A DNA stretch of 64,000 bases from Marsupella aquatica. Lineage: Eukaryota; Marchantiophyta. The notes beneath the pieces were generated by a model. That model worked only from the letters and a program-made list of their open reading frames with translations, was not told the origin of the DNA and made no database searches. Within the stretch, counting starts at the first letter, position 1. Each line of letters opens with the position of its first letter. The translations under genes were made by a program, and so were the position numbers. The stretch covers positions 21,018,001-21,082,000 of the forward strand of contig OZ316898.1 in NCBI GenBank assembly GCA_973895155.1, written 5' to 3'. Of this stretch, positions 48,360-60,715 are shown piece after piece.

Positions 48360-49133
48360 ATAGGTTTTAGGTGTGTGAAGTCCATAGATGGACTACATGT
48401 ATGGACTATATATGAAATCAGACTAATGGTAACACCCTATTCATTAAAAGTGTATATTATTTTGTTCACTTTTAGGCCTCTAAATGTTCACTTTTTGGTC
48501 TCAAAATGTACACTTTTTAAACCCAAAAGGTACACTATGATGCAATACTCTACACCTAAATGATCAATTGTAAACCTGAGGGGGCAAAAATGATCTTGAC
48601 TGTAATGAGTCTCATCCTAGTTCATTTACAAAGGATGAACATGGTGGTACATTTGATGGCCATCAACTTTATTTCTTGCCCAATTGTACACTTTTTGAAG
48701 GCCAAATGTACACTTTCTATTGCCCAAATGTTCATTAATTAAATAATAATTCACTTTTAATGAATAGATTGACTTTACCCATTTGTGCAATTGGTGAATG
48801 CAGCCTGTGAAAGGAAGATTGTAGGGGTTGTCACATTCTGTGAATCCTTATGAGGAGGCCCAAAAGCGGAACATAGAGCATAATGTCATAATTATGCGTG
48901 ATCTAGGACTGGGGCCAGACTACATGCTGATGTGTGTGTTAATATGTCTGTTGCAAATTTGATTCAGTAGATGGAGTTGTCAGGTTCATGTTCTATTTTC
49001 ATATTCCAGATTGGTCTCATACTATATAGTATGGATCCTGTACATAAGTACTAGTGTTACGGTGTTGTAGATTCATTTTGCATGTATGTTTGATCTGCAT
49101 TGGTGTATGTTGATGATTGCTTTGTTCCTTAGA
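48360..49133. other. Spacer between the two CACTA genes
   Basis: AT-rich DNA with a repeated TGTACACTTTTT / GTTCACTTTT motif between about 48450 and 48760. No supported ORF. It could hold the transposase terminator and the promoter or leader of the next gene. Confidence 0.35.
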
Positions 49134-51972
49134 GGCCCAACCACACATGTACAACAAGAGAGAGGAAAGCCTACTTTGGTGAAAGGTACTTCATATTAAC
49201 TGAAACATTGCCAAAGAGGAGGAGCTCTAGACTATCAGAAGTTACCAAGGTGAACATGGCAGAGTCTGGTGATGATGGCTATGGTTCTCCTTCTGAGTAT
49301 GACATTGAGGATTCTGACATTGGAGGGTCAGAACCAGAGAGTGAACAACAGGTAATGCTTGAACTTCATCATCCTAATAGGAAGGGATCCTTGTCCCTTT
49401 TTCAAATTATATGTTGATATGCTTACGTTGTCCATGATGTAGGTACAGAAACAAAATCGTGGTCCTAAGAAGACTGGGCCTGGTGGAGATGGGCTGGTGA
49501 GATGTTGGAAAGACCCAGACACTGGACTCTTATATGAAAGTGAGTGGATTGTACTGTTCTACTTTTCAGGTGTGTTTGGAAGTTGATATTCTACTTGGAA
49601 ATGAAATTAATTGAAGTGCTTTGGTGTTATCTGTTTGTTTAGTGGTTCCATCAGCATCTGAATGCAGATCAGGTCAATCTGATGTACTACATTCCAGAGG
49701 ATCTTCAGGTAATACACAATCTGCTCGTCATGCATATGCAAGTGCATTTGCTCAACTTTTCAATCATGTACATATTTTTTGATTGAATGCATGTGTGTGC
49801 ATTGCAGGCGGGGCCTCTGAGATGCGTAGGGAACGAAGGCATGCTAAGAAGTAGTTTGATAATACTGCCAAACAACAAAGGGATCGCGGAGATTTGCCCA
49901 AACACATTAAAGTGAGTATTGTACTTTTTTTGAATGTAGATTTAGACAAATCTGATCCTCTCTGTTGTTGTGTGTATAAAACCTGGACTCTGCATAAATT
50001 CTAGAGTTATGAATTGACATTGTCTGTGAAATGCAGATTTATGACAATGATATTGATTATTCTGATGGCAACAAACAATACTGGCTAGAGGAACTTTGTG
50101 GCAACGTACTCAGAGTCTTTGATGTATCAAAGCCAAAATGGACTGATCATCCACAAGTTCATACAACCACAGTGTGGAATAACATGACAACTGAGTGGAA
50201 GTATGTGGGTGGGGAAGTTATTAACACCAAATTCCAGAGTCATTGTCGTGGCATATTGAAGAGAGCGTCATAAAATGCATGTTTACTGGAAGAAAGTTTG
50301 TAATGAGGATCCAACCAAACCTGGGCCATCTGGTGTTGATCCAAAGAAATGGGCAGCTTTGGTATCTCATTTTACCAGTCCAGCATTCATATCTTTGAGT
50401 AAACAGATGACTGATAAAAGAGCATGAGTGCAAGATACCTCTCACTTTGGAAGAGGAGGGCATGCTGTAGCAGCAAAGAGAATGGTAAATTGTCTATCAT
50501 TTTCACTATCAATTATGTCTTGTTTGTGAATCTTGATGAAAACAGACTCTGTGATTCTCATTCATTGTGTGTTTGAACAGAAGTAGAAGAGAGGATCAAG
50601 CCCAGGTATATCTGACCTGAAAGAAAACCATGGTAGTCAGGGTTCATTGCCAAAGGTGACAATGAGCCCATCATTTGCAAGTGCAAAAGGTCAGACTGGT
50701 AGTTTTGTGGGAGCAAAGGTGAGCCCGTCATTGGCAAGTGGGGAGGGTAAAAGTGCTAGCTTACTGGGGCGAGGATACAGACATGGATCAGCCGTGAGTA
50801 TTGTCATACCAATTTGATTTGTACATCATTCTCCATTTGACAGAGTGTTGTGTCGTTTGTAAGTTTGACAGTGAGAATGTTGTGTTGGTTTGTGGTTCAT
50901 TTACAGACCCACATTCAAAAGAGGAGATCACTGCCATTGGGGCTATGAAATTGGATGTCGTTGAGTTGAAAGGCATTGTGAGGGAGTTGACAAATATGAT
51001 GACTATGTGGATGGCACATCACACCAGTCATGCACAAGTTCCAACGGTTGTGCCTAGTCATAGTAAGTTGACTACAGCTACCAAAGAAGGTAGTAGAAAG
51101 CGATCTCTTACTTTTTCAGGCGATAATGAAGGTAAAATTCTCTATCATGTATACACTGTCCATTCAATGTAATTATTGTGATGTGTATATGTCATTGTAT
51201 GTTTATAATGTTCTTGCATGTTTTTAGTGTGATTATATGTTGCTGGTGTATACATGTTTGTTTATGCATTTCTTTTGTGTGTGTTTTATGACAGCATCTT
51301 TAGGGGAGCCTCCTGTGTCGCAAGGAAGACCAACTGACATAGCTAATAGTACTCTGAAGCAAACTGAATTGGAACTGAACCTTTTGCCATCTAAGTTGCC
51401 CAAAGAAGCAATTTCAGATGCCTTTCACTTGCCAGAGGATAAGTCAACTCAGTTGACACCAGATGTAACCCCAGAATCATCTGAGTTGCCAAAAGAAACT
51501 CCTGTTCCAAGTGAGCAGGATGACACTCCATCAACTAGAAAGGGAAAGAAGAAAAGGAAGAAAGGATCCTCAGCAAATGCATCACCTGCACAGAAGAAAC
51601 TAATGCAGTCTCCTAACCCCATTGCAAAGGTAAATGTGTGTTTGATTTGAGTGTTCTTCTATCTTTCAATTTCTGTTTATTGCATTTTTAACAAAATGTG
51701 TTGTTCACAGTTTGCAAGAGGAGATTTGGTGAAGATGAAGAGCGTTGTGGACAATTCCATGATAGTGGCAGAAGGTGAGGGTGACAAGGCTGCCAGGAGA
51801 AGATAAGTTTCATTGTGCAGATTTTGAAAGCCCTTTCTTGCAAGTGCGTGTAATTGAAGTGTTTGTAGATGTGGCATTGCCATTTGCCAATGCAGGGGAG
51901 AACCAGTCTAAATTATCTGATGTGAAAGGGATGAATGCCCTATGGAACTCTAGATTGCTTAAGAAGCAATAG
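49134..51972 (+). pseudogene. CACTA tnpA-like (plant Ptta/En/Spm family) gene, multi-exon, damaged
   Basis: Short coding blocks are separated by introns with GT...AG ends. The first (to about 49350) has a basic PKRRSSRLSE start and an acidic region. A later block (about 50036-50275) reads YWLEELCGNVLRVFDVSKPKW...WKYVGGEVINTKFQSHCRGILKR, then in another frame VYWKKVCNEDPTKPGPSGVDPKKWAALVSHF and DTSHFGRGGHAVAAKRM, typical of the plant transposase_24 family. A Lys-rich block (51300-51630) and a Phe/Val-rich end (about 51700-51972) resemble the TNP1-type C-terminus. A frameshift near 50270 and a TGA near 50425 indicate decay. In other CACTA elements the second protein binds subterminal repeats and assists the transposase. 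Exon limits here are approximate. Confidence 0.65.
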
Positions 51973-53032
51973 AAATAGGACTCTGTCATGAAACACTAGA
52001 CATGATAGAATGACATCTCTGTTTTTCTATAAACATGCAGAGTGATTGGTATGTCAGGTTGTAACAATTGACAATCTAATATTATTGATGTCAATGTAAT
52101 TTTGTTTCATAAATTTTCATTGAGTTCAATAGTTACTGTGAGACTTATGAAGGTATCTTGTATGAATGTCCATTGGATTTGTGATATATCGAATGTTTCT
52201 TTAAGTTTTCATTCAGCAAATCTATTGAATGGCTTTGTAATGTATGATTTTTGAATGACATGAAGTTTTATCTATCATGATCACTTAAATTTGAATTTCT
52301 CCAAATCATTGAATACTTCACCTGAATGATTGGCTAGAATGACTGATGTAATGGTCATTATCCACAACTATCTTTGTGACCAATATGACTCAACTCTGGT
52401 CATTAAAGACATAGACTTAATGATTCAAAGAATGACATATACAATGACCGCTCTCATGGTCATTATAAACAAGTCCACTATGACTCACTTTATGTCATTC
52501 AAGACATGTCATTAATGACTAATGTGTATCTTTATGTGTCTCCTCCCAATTGAACCACGTGTCTCAATATGACTTGTTTATACCGTAGTCATTTTGGACA
52601 CATCCAAAATGACCCAAATATATTGCCAAATGGTGAATCCTCTTTGAACCACGTGTCACTATTTGATTTGTTATATAATATACGTCATTTTGGACAAGTC
52701 CCAAATGACCAATGTTATTTGATTTTTGATTGCCATGTGTTGTTGTGTGATTGGGTACGGGGACCATCGACGGTCGACGGCAATTGACTGTCGATGGTGA
52801 TTTGTGTCGTCATTTTGGACCGTTCAGCATTTATGACCATATCATAAAAATGGTCATTTAGGATAGTATGAAATGACCACATGTTTTAGCGTCATTTTTC
52901 CAAAAGGACCGAGACCAAAATGTCCGTTGTGACGCGTCTGGAAAGACGAGAACGAATGCGTCATTGTTTTGTTAAAAAGACCTGATTAATAGTCATTGTT
53001 TCCGTCATAAAATAGATTGTTTTCTACTAGTG
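51973..53032. repeat. CACTA 3' subterminal array and terminus
   Basis: From about 52300, GTCATT and AATGAC motifs recur in both orientations to the CTACTAGTG terminus at 53032. A long inverted pair, ACCATCGAC with GTCGATGGT, occupies 52761-52796. Sequence 51973-52300 is AT-rich with no gene. Confidence 0.65.
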
Positions 53033-56000
53033 CTCCCGGGGGGCTGCTCTATATACTCTCACACTGAGCCCAAATGGGTGGATACTACGCTGTTGGAGCC
53101 CCATCCCAGCCCTAACAGAGTCGCCACTATCTCTAACTACTGAACCCTAACTCACAGCTTTATTCTATCTCGAATTGGCTATGTACTTTGGATTTGGCCC
53201 TCCTCCGTAGTTTTTGCGAGCTTGCGCCTCCTCTCACAATTTCTCTATTCAACCATCTGCTGTGTGGATAGCAGCGTTGGAAGCGGCTTGAGCTCCTCTT
53301 CCAACGAGGTCAATTATAGCCGATTTGGGCAAATGCAGAGAAAGTTATGCCCCCGCAACCGAGAGGGGGTATACACTATTGCGCTAACCCAAGTTTGACT
53401 ATCCTATCTAACCCGAGTATAGCTAACCCATGGCCTCGGGCTAAGACGCTATTCGTGTCCGTTGTCCGTGTCTGTTGTCCGTGTCTGTTGTCTGTGCCCA
53501 TTGTCCGTGTTTGCTATCCGTGTCCATTGTCGGTGTTTGCTATCCGTGTTCGCTAACCTCTATCTGTATCCGTATCCGCTATCCGCTATCCGTGTCCATT
53601 GTTCGAGTCCGCTATCCGTGTTTGCTAACCTCTATCCGTATCCTCTATCCGTGTCCGCTAACCTCTATCCGTATCCATTATCCACTATCCGCTATCCGTA
53701 TCCGCTACCTTGGGTTACACACTAACCCATCACACTAATAAGATCATATCTTTCTTAATACACCTCCGTTTTGAGAGTGTTTTATATCGATTTTACTCGC
53801 CTTGACCAGATGTTTCCAATGCTCTTTACAGATCCAGATTTGGTGACATATTGAAAGAGATATGGTCGCCGACCACCCACGACATAGCTTTTTATTTCCC
53901 TAACATTCTAAGACTAGACTATGAACCACTAACCTAACTAACAAAATGAAGCTACATGTACCCAAGACATTCAGATTTCATCATGAGAACAATCACCATA
54001 CCACACAGCTTCATATTCAGCTATGGAGACTTGCTTCCTTGAATTACCACGCCTATCTCAGTACCGGTGTCTTGAAGAGCCTCCATGCTCCATCTTGCTT
54101 GTCAAGAAGATGGTATGCTTGAAGAGTTGAATCCTCTCTTCCCCAGTTTCTCCTTTGTTGCCTTGACAGTGACTAACTCCACTATGTATGCCTTGGTTGT
54201 GCAGTCTTCAAGCTTAAATACCTTTATCCCTACTCTTAACGCCATGATTGCCCTTATTCTTGCCATCTTGCTAATTGTTATGCAATATCAATAGCTACTC
54301 CTTGCATACAGCAGCCTAGTTAATCAGATTAAAGAATAAGGACCATGTCATCGGCATCACAAGTGGGATAGAGAAGACCAAGAAACGTCTCGTTCATGCT
54401 CACACCGACCTTTTTGGGATTGTTCATTGAATGCAAAAAGTGGAAGTTTAGTGCAGAACACAAACTTGACTGAACACACAACATAGGACCTAAAAACAAG
54501 CCACAAACATTGCCTGGATACTCAAATGACCATGCGCATTCCCGTTTACCAAAGTACTCCCGATCAATGGTTGTCATGACACACTAATAGATCTATTATC
54601 CTGATGCACAGAGAATAGTGGTTGAGACAAACTGTGAAATTCATGGGAAGATGAGACAATCCCGCCCAATTAATATAGTCTCCAACCAATCACGTTCATG
54701 ATCTAAGGTGAGACATGACACACAACAATTGCTGATGCAGAGATCTTAGAATCGTCTCAATCCAAGGAATGAAACATCTCACGACATCATGTACAATGTT
54801 CACTTCATTCAACCATACACTGAATGCGTTACCTTCAGGCCAAAAATGGAACAGAGTCCACAATGGCTACCCAACTTGATGAAAGTTGTAGAGTATAACT
54901 TGTACTCCACGTCACAGCTCCAACCTCCATGGTCACTCCTCCCGGCGAGCTCTCAAGTCCTTGCAAAGGTCCTGAGAGGGCGAGAGTGTGCAATTTATGT
55001 CAAATTACATTGCGATACAAGGACCTATGAGCTATGGCTGGAGTTGGGACTTAGAAGCAGTGACTTGAGAGTCGGGAGACTTGAGAGCAGTGACTTGAGA
55101 CCCTAAACCCAACCTCTACCTCACTCAGGAGAAAATGCAAAGTTGGCAATGTGACAATTGGAAGCTGAAGACACATGTAATGTACACAGTAGGCCACCAA
55201 TGCTTGTAGCTCCTTCAACGATCGGAAATGATATTGGTGACAACAATGAAGTTGTCATTTTTGTATATTGAATCCCTAAACAACCCAATAAGTAGACAAT
55301 TCATGCACGTAGCTCCTTCAATGGTTGACAGTGAATATATTCAGAGTCAAAAGCAAAGCTTGGACATGTGACTATGCTAGACGTTTACACGGGGGAGGAT
55401 CTAGTTCACTTATGAGACCGCAGCTCAAACAGCTCAACTCTCTGTAACCGTAGCTCAAAGAGCTCAACTCTCAGTGACCCCAGCTCAAACAGGTCAACTC
55501 TCAGTGCCCGCACTTGAAACTCAATTTGCTGAAACTCAGAAGGTCAAAGTGACTATTGCATGAGTAAGAACACCCTTTACCTCACTGGTGCCGAAAGCTC
55601 TCACAGGGGCTGTCACATTTCTCAGAAGTACTCTGTCACTAAACAAGAAACATGTGAAACTTGACTCCAGCTCCGGCTCCAAGTAAACAAGCTGGACTGC
55701 CGCGACAAGTTCCTGGTTCCTAATCCTAGTTTGCAGCTGAACGTTGAAGCAACTCTCATAAAGCTTTTTATCCATTGGCAATCACTACCTTATCATTTCA
55801 GCCTTATTATCTCATTGTGCAAACCTGGATGTCACGGGGCATCTTGGGAGGTGAATGCAGCTAAGCAAAAGCTACAACATCTATTGCAAGCCGGTTCATG
55901 CAGATGGCAAGTTAAAGTCAAGCTTGAAATACACTTACAGCCGGCCGAATGTCAATAGCGCTCACTGTAAAAGGTTGAGATGTTGTCAATGACGGTAGCG

Positions 56001-57815
56001 CATTTTCTTATCCCTTCCACCTCACCAGTTGTAGCCCACACTCATGTTTAGAAAAATTTGCGCTGGTGAAACTTGGCCGGAACCTGAGTCAAAAACAGCT
56101 TCACAGCACAAAGAAGTCAACCAAACTTGCAGCCGCGAGGTCACATAGCAAAGATAGGGGATTGCAGCCTTACATGGGCTGATGCAGCACCAAGCCGCTC
56201 AAACTGAAGCTGCGTAGTAATCCGTAGCAGTATGTGAAGCTGAGCAACAATCCCCCGCTATTGCAATGTGATGGCAACTCAATCTTCAACTCACTTCCAA
56301 CCCAGCTCCACTTGAAAGCCTCCTAGTCGGACTGCAATGTACATCCAAAGGCGATCAATGCAATGTCTCCAGGCCTGGAGTCCCACTTTGCAAGAACAGT
56401 CCAAATGCACACCAAACCGCAATGAGAAGCTCCTGGTTCTCGATCCCAGGTTGCAGCTGAACGTCAAATTGACTCTCCCAGCTTGAAGGAACAAGTGCCT
56501 CCTACAGTGCCTTGCGCAGTGGCAAACGCCTCCTGCAGTGCCTCCCACAGTGCCTATGATCAATGCTAAACACATACAATGGCTGAATGTTGCCTACGAC
56601 TCACATTCTGTTTTGTCTATGCAACACCCTAAACTCGCTCTTCTTGCCTCCTACTACTCCCATTGCAGTCGGGATTGCAATTTGTCAATGCAGCTTCAGC
56701 CTTAGTGATCGACAAACTGCCCCCTTTTTTCCCTCGCAAAGAATGCGCGATCAGCTCCTCGTCCGCAAATCCAAAGGAATCCAAGGCGCAATGGGAGTTG
56801 GCGTGAAGGAATCCATTAAACCCTAAACCTGGTTTAATGTGCCCATATTTGTTTTCAACCGTCAGATCATCCTTTGATTAAGTTTACGACCGTCAGATCC
56901 TTGCTTGATTAATTAAGGTAAGGACTGTCACAAGTTCTTATGCTCATTCCATGAGCATAGTGTGTGGGGTGCCATTATCAGATATGTCTAATTATAACAT
57001 GTAGACATGCCAAGTACATGGAGGTTCCAGCTGCATTCCCAGTTCTTGGTGATTTTGAACCTTTAATTAAAGGAATCTAGATGGAACAATGTGTGGAGGG
57101 GGTACATGACGGTATGTATGCATGGCATGGCGTGCAATAAGTAAAAATAACCTGCCCTTGCATATGTGAGAGTTAGAGATAACCAAGGAGATAACTTCAA
57201 ATGTACCCATTTAGACACAAAAATGAGTCCAATTAATATTACATGCATGCCATTGTGGGACCCTAGCTAGTTGGGATTATTTTGTTATGTTGTAACACTT
57301 GTAAACTTGTGGCACACATATGTTGTAATTCAGTCTACTCTAATGTAGAGTATATATTTGAGATCTGTTAGCATTGACATTGACCAAGGACCTTTACTTA
57401 CCTTGTAGAGTTGCGTACTCACACAATATCCCGAGGGCATCTCCTTTAGTCCCATTGACAACTAAGAAAATTAGGATATATCCTAAATGGTATGTGTTGG
57501 GCGGGGTCAAATGTGGTTAGATTGTGGTGTTAAACCCTAAGGCTCTCTTACATATATAACGCTCTATTGTAGAGGGAGTCACTTATACAACTTCATTCTT
57601 GTTGGCTGAACTTAGTTATAGTTGCAACTTCCCCAATAGTTATAGAAATGACTTCCCAAGAATTCTCCAAAACTCAGTCCACAACTTGTAACTATAATGA
57701 CACCCAAAACCTAGGAGTCACAAATTTTGCAAGGTCTCATTAGAGTCACTTAAGGCAGGGTCTCAGAATGGGCCGGTTTCTTCTAGTGGTCCTCAAGCCC
57801 TAAACCCTAAACTCC
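53033..57815. other. Low-coding region with minisatellites
   Basis: No convincing gene in 4.8 kb. At 53455-53706 there is an irregular array of TCCGTGTC/GCTATCCG units; the ORFs across it are repeat artefacts. At 55421-55510 there are three ~32-bp copies of a CAGCTCAAACAGCTCAACTCTC unit. Segments 55706-55766 and 56430-56480 share a TCCTGGTTC...GCAGCTGAACGT motif. Short CCCTAAA pairs occur near 56818 and 57797. The remainder may be decayed LTR sequence. Confidence 0.4.
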
Positions 57816-58510
57816 GACCAGTACATGAATGCTTGAGCCCTCTGAAATGCAAGACACACCTGGTAGAGCTCCAAGGTGAAGTGCATAGGGAGGTATAGCA
57901 AAGGAATTTGTCAAGACACTACAACATATTTGACACTTTTGCGAAGGCAATTTTGTCGACCCTCTTGACTTTCCAATGGGCGGGCTTGGCATAATTTGCG
58001 AACTGAACTGCATTGCACTTTGCGATTCTATCACTATCGTAAATGTCTCATTTGAAGTGAGTTGTATCGCTAAAAAGTTGCGAAGCATGTGGGCTTGCAC
58101 TTTTCACCGAAATGCTCAGAATGGAAAGGCGGCTTACAAAGATGCCACAACCGCTCGACAACTCCGAAACCGATTCATAAAAATATTTGCAAAGTTGTGT
58201 GGATTGCAAATGTTTTGCACGAGTTTGTGCTTCAAAAGTTTAAGAAGGTGGATGGATGGCAGTTTTGCAAAAAGCGGGGAATATGAAACTTGTGATTAAA
58301 AACAGGTTGCAAAGCTGAGAAGTGAATAGTATGGACCAGTACATGAATGCCTGAGCCCTCTGAAATGCAAGACATGTCTGGTAGAGCTCTGAGGTGAACT
58401 GCATAGGGAGGTATAGCAAGGAATTTGTCTACACGCCCTCAAATCAATTGCACCACCCCTATGCAGGATAGTGAATGCCCGAGCAGTCTGAATTGCAAGA
58501 CACACTCCAA
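57816..58510. repeat. ~100-bp direct repeats flanking a 420-bp segment
   Basis: 57816-57913 and 58334-58430 share a GTACATGAATGC...GAGCCCTCTGAAATGCAAGACA...GCATAGGGAGGTATAGCAA sequence. A third partial copy lies at about 58470-58505. The 420 bp between hold a 107-codon frame (57976-58299) with no recognised family. They could be terminal repeats of a small element or a local duplication. Confidence 0.5.
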
Positions 58511-58791
58511 CAAAACAAGACCCTATGCATGATAAGTAGTCCTCAGTACATTTGGGTTACACTGAAGGGAGCATAAGTGGGTTCAGGGGTCCAACAGATT
58601 TGGCAAAACAGGTCGCCCTACGACTGAGGGCCAAGCCAGATGCGTGAATAGGACAATTCCTTTCGAGCATTTTACAAGTCTTTTGTTCATTTTTGTGTAC
58701 TCAAGGGCATAGTTCAGGTGTGTAGTTGTCAATATAGATCAAGTGAAGTAAAGGAGGTTTACACTTTCTTCAGGCTGAGCTGAAGCTGCCA

Positions 58792-59450
58792 TGAGCAACT
58801 TCAACCAGGCACAGAATTTTTTGGGATGCCTTTTCAAAGAGGCTCATAAATTCGTGGCAACTTATGTGTAGGTGGAGCCGGGGGCAGAACTAGGACGAGC
58901 TGCAAGAGAGAGGCAAGAGTATATCAACTGTGGCAGTTGTGGAAGACAGTTTTTTGGGAGGCGAGCTGATCAAGATTTCATTCCTCTGCGCTCCCACAAG
59001 GAACGAGCTTGACCAGCTATTATTGTGCAAGGGCAGTGTAGTAGGCATAAAGGCCGTCATATACAGGAATTCATTCCTCTGCACTCCCACAAGGAACGGG
59101 CTTGACCAGCTATTATTGTGCAAGGGCAGTGTAGTAAAGGGCCGCCATCTACAGGTTTACCGTTCAAGCATTGGAAGCCATCACGGACTACTGTAGCTTG
59201 GACAAACGAGATCGTTCTTGGAGACGAATTTAGGACACAAGGAATGGAAAGGTAGGAGGTAATGCTGAGGCGTCTGGGGCACCAAAGAAGGCTAGTTCCG
59301 CTTAATCAGTCAAATAGCCAGGCAACAGCAACACCAAGCCAAAAGGAGCCAAAACCAGATCCTGAGTTTGAAGCAACAGTGGAGACTTCACCACAAGACG
59401 ATGATAAGTGGTTGGGCTCAAAGCATTCCAGTGGTTTTGCAGATGCAGTA
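58792..59450 (+). pseudogene. Fragment F of the element protein N-terminus
   Basis: ATGAGCAACTTCAACCAG begins a decayed match to the N-terminal module of the A-D family: FLGCLFKEAHKFV, RAARERQEY, GGELIKISFLC, NELDQLLLCKGSVVGIKA and AWTNEIVLGDEF correspond in order to residues about 85-200 of the copy C protein. A 93-bp segment (58979-59071 and 59072-59164) is duplicated in frame. Stops and shifts prevent expression. No element termini were found around it. Confidence 0.65.
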
Positions 59451-60715
59451 GGGTTTTGCCTCATCGGCCATTTCCACACTTGCTAGCAAAAATTCCTGTT
59501 TGCTCGCATCATACAATACCTCATTGGTTGAGTTTTGACTGCCAACAATTGAGGAAAACAACTCACATTGACATTCCATTGTCAAGAGATGCACAAATTA
59601 AAGTTCAAGATTGATTGCTGCCTGGACTGATTACGTTAGTTCAAAGGAAGAATGGTGTCCTTCCACCACACATCTTCAACATCATTCTCACCCAAGAAAA
59701 TTCAAACCCAAAAGAAGAGATAACAGATTAATCTCTCTTAAGACCTCCTTCTCCAAGATGAATCGATTTTCTTGAGGTAGGCATGGGCCCAGCAGAAGCA
59801 ACAGACACATGCTAATCCACTATTCCTTGCAGAACTGTGCTCCTTCTCCGTTCACGTGCACTGTCTATGAGCTTGCAGATTTCTATCATGCCTCAACGTA
59901 GCAAAATTTCTACTGCGAATACAGCCCACTTTCCTGCCTTGTCCGTTGACCCTTGACGATAGCAGTGTACAGTGCATCATTCTCATTCTCACATAATTTG
60001 AGGACTTACTCCTTCTCTAAAGCCGGAGTAGTTAACATGCTTTAGAGCACCTTTCACGACTTATCTTGTGAATCTGCGAAACTCAGAACAGTTGAGTTGC
60101 GGATGGAACTCTTCATATTGGTTGAATTCAACTGTCGACGACTAAGTTCGAAGCAGAAGAACACGGCTACCTTCCTAGAATTGAATTGTCTAGTCTCCCA
60201 CCTACATCATCAAGCTGTATCAGATCTGGACACATCGGAGGAGCCAAGGCTTTCTCTCCAAGTCAATTAACTCTAAAACTGATTGCTTAAAGTTTTATGA
60301 TAGTGGAGGTTGCCATCAGCGAATTTTATCTTCATGCCCTTATTTTACCGTCTCATGTCAGCAAAGTGAGTTCCCTTCCAGTACTATGTTCATGGCAAGG
60401 CAGCTACTGTATGCAAACCCTTCTTCTAATCTAACAACAAAATGTAACGAAGAAATCAACAAACTTTCTACATAGCAGGCTAAGAGCTTGATTTCACGGA
60501 TCTACGATTTCGACTCTCCACTAAACTCGCGTAACATTTCTCTTACATGAACAGGTCTTTCAGCCAGAAGAGTGCTACTTACAACTCCTAATTGCAGAAT
60601 CTCAAATTAATGTTACAGAATTGCAGCAACGAAAATCTGACCTGTATCTGCACAGCCAGCGAGTACTGCTGTAGAGTCACTTTCCAGCCAGCCCAACACA
60701 GCTTTCAGTCTGGAT
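59451..60715. other. Unassigned DNA downstream of the PPR gene
   Basis: No gene or repeat is visible. Its right part would be the 3' flank of the minus-strand PPR gene. I see no unambiguous polyadenylation signal. Confidence 0.35.

Larger units (their letters stand above)
19772..53032 (+). mobile_element. CACTA (En/Spm) transposon with nested insertions
   Basis: The left end reads CACTAGAAGAAAATAG and the reverse complement of the right end reads CACTAGTAGAAAACAA, an imperfect inverted terminal repeat typical of plant CACTA elements. Both subterminal zones are dense in GTCATT/AATGAC motifs. Inside are a tnp2-type transposase (44428-48359) and a tnpA-like gene (49134-51972) on the plus strand. 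Of the 33.3 kb, about 10 kb is Copia plus copy C and about 7.3 kb is copy D plus a solo LTR, leaving about 16 kb. The immediate 3-bp flanks (TAT and CTC) do not match, so either the duplication has decayed or one end belongs to another copy. Confidence 0.7.

Noticed and set aside
57790-57815. Telomere-like CCCTAAACCCTAAA
   Set aside because: Only two units, with similar pairs at 47394 and 56818; too short to mean an interstitial telomere.
57976-58299. 107-codon ORF between the direct repeats
   Set aside because: No family resemblance and a competing frame in the same segment; listed only as part of the repeat structure.
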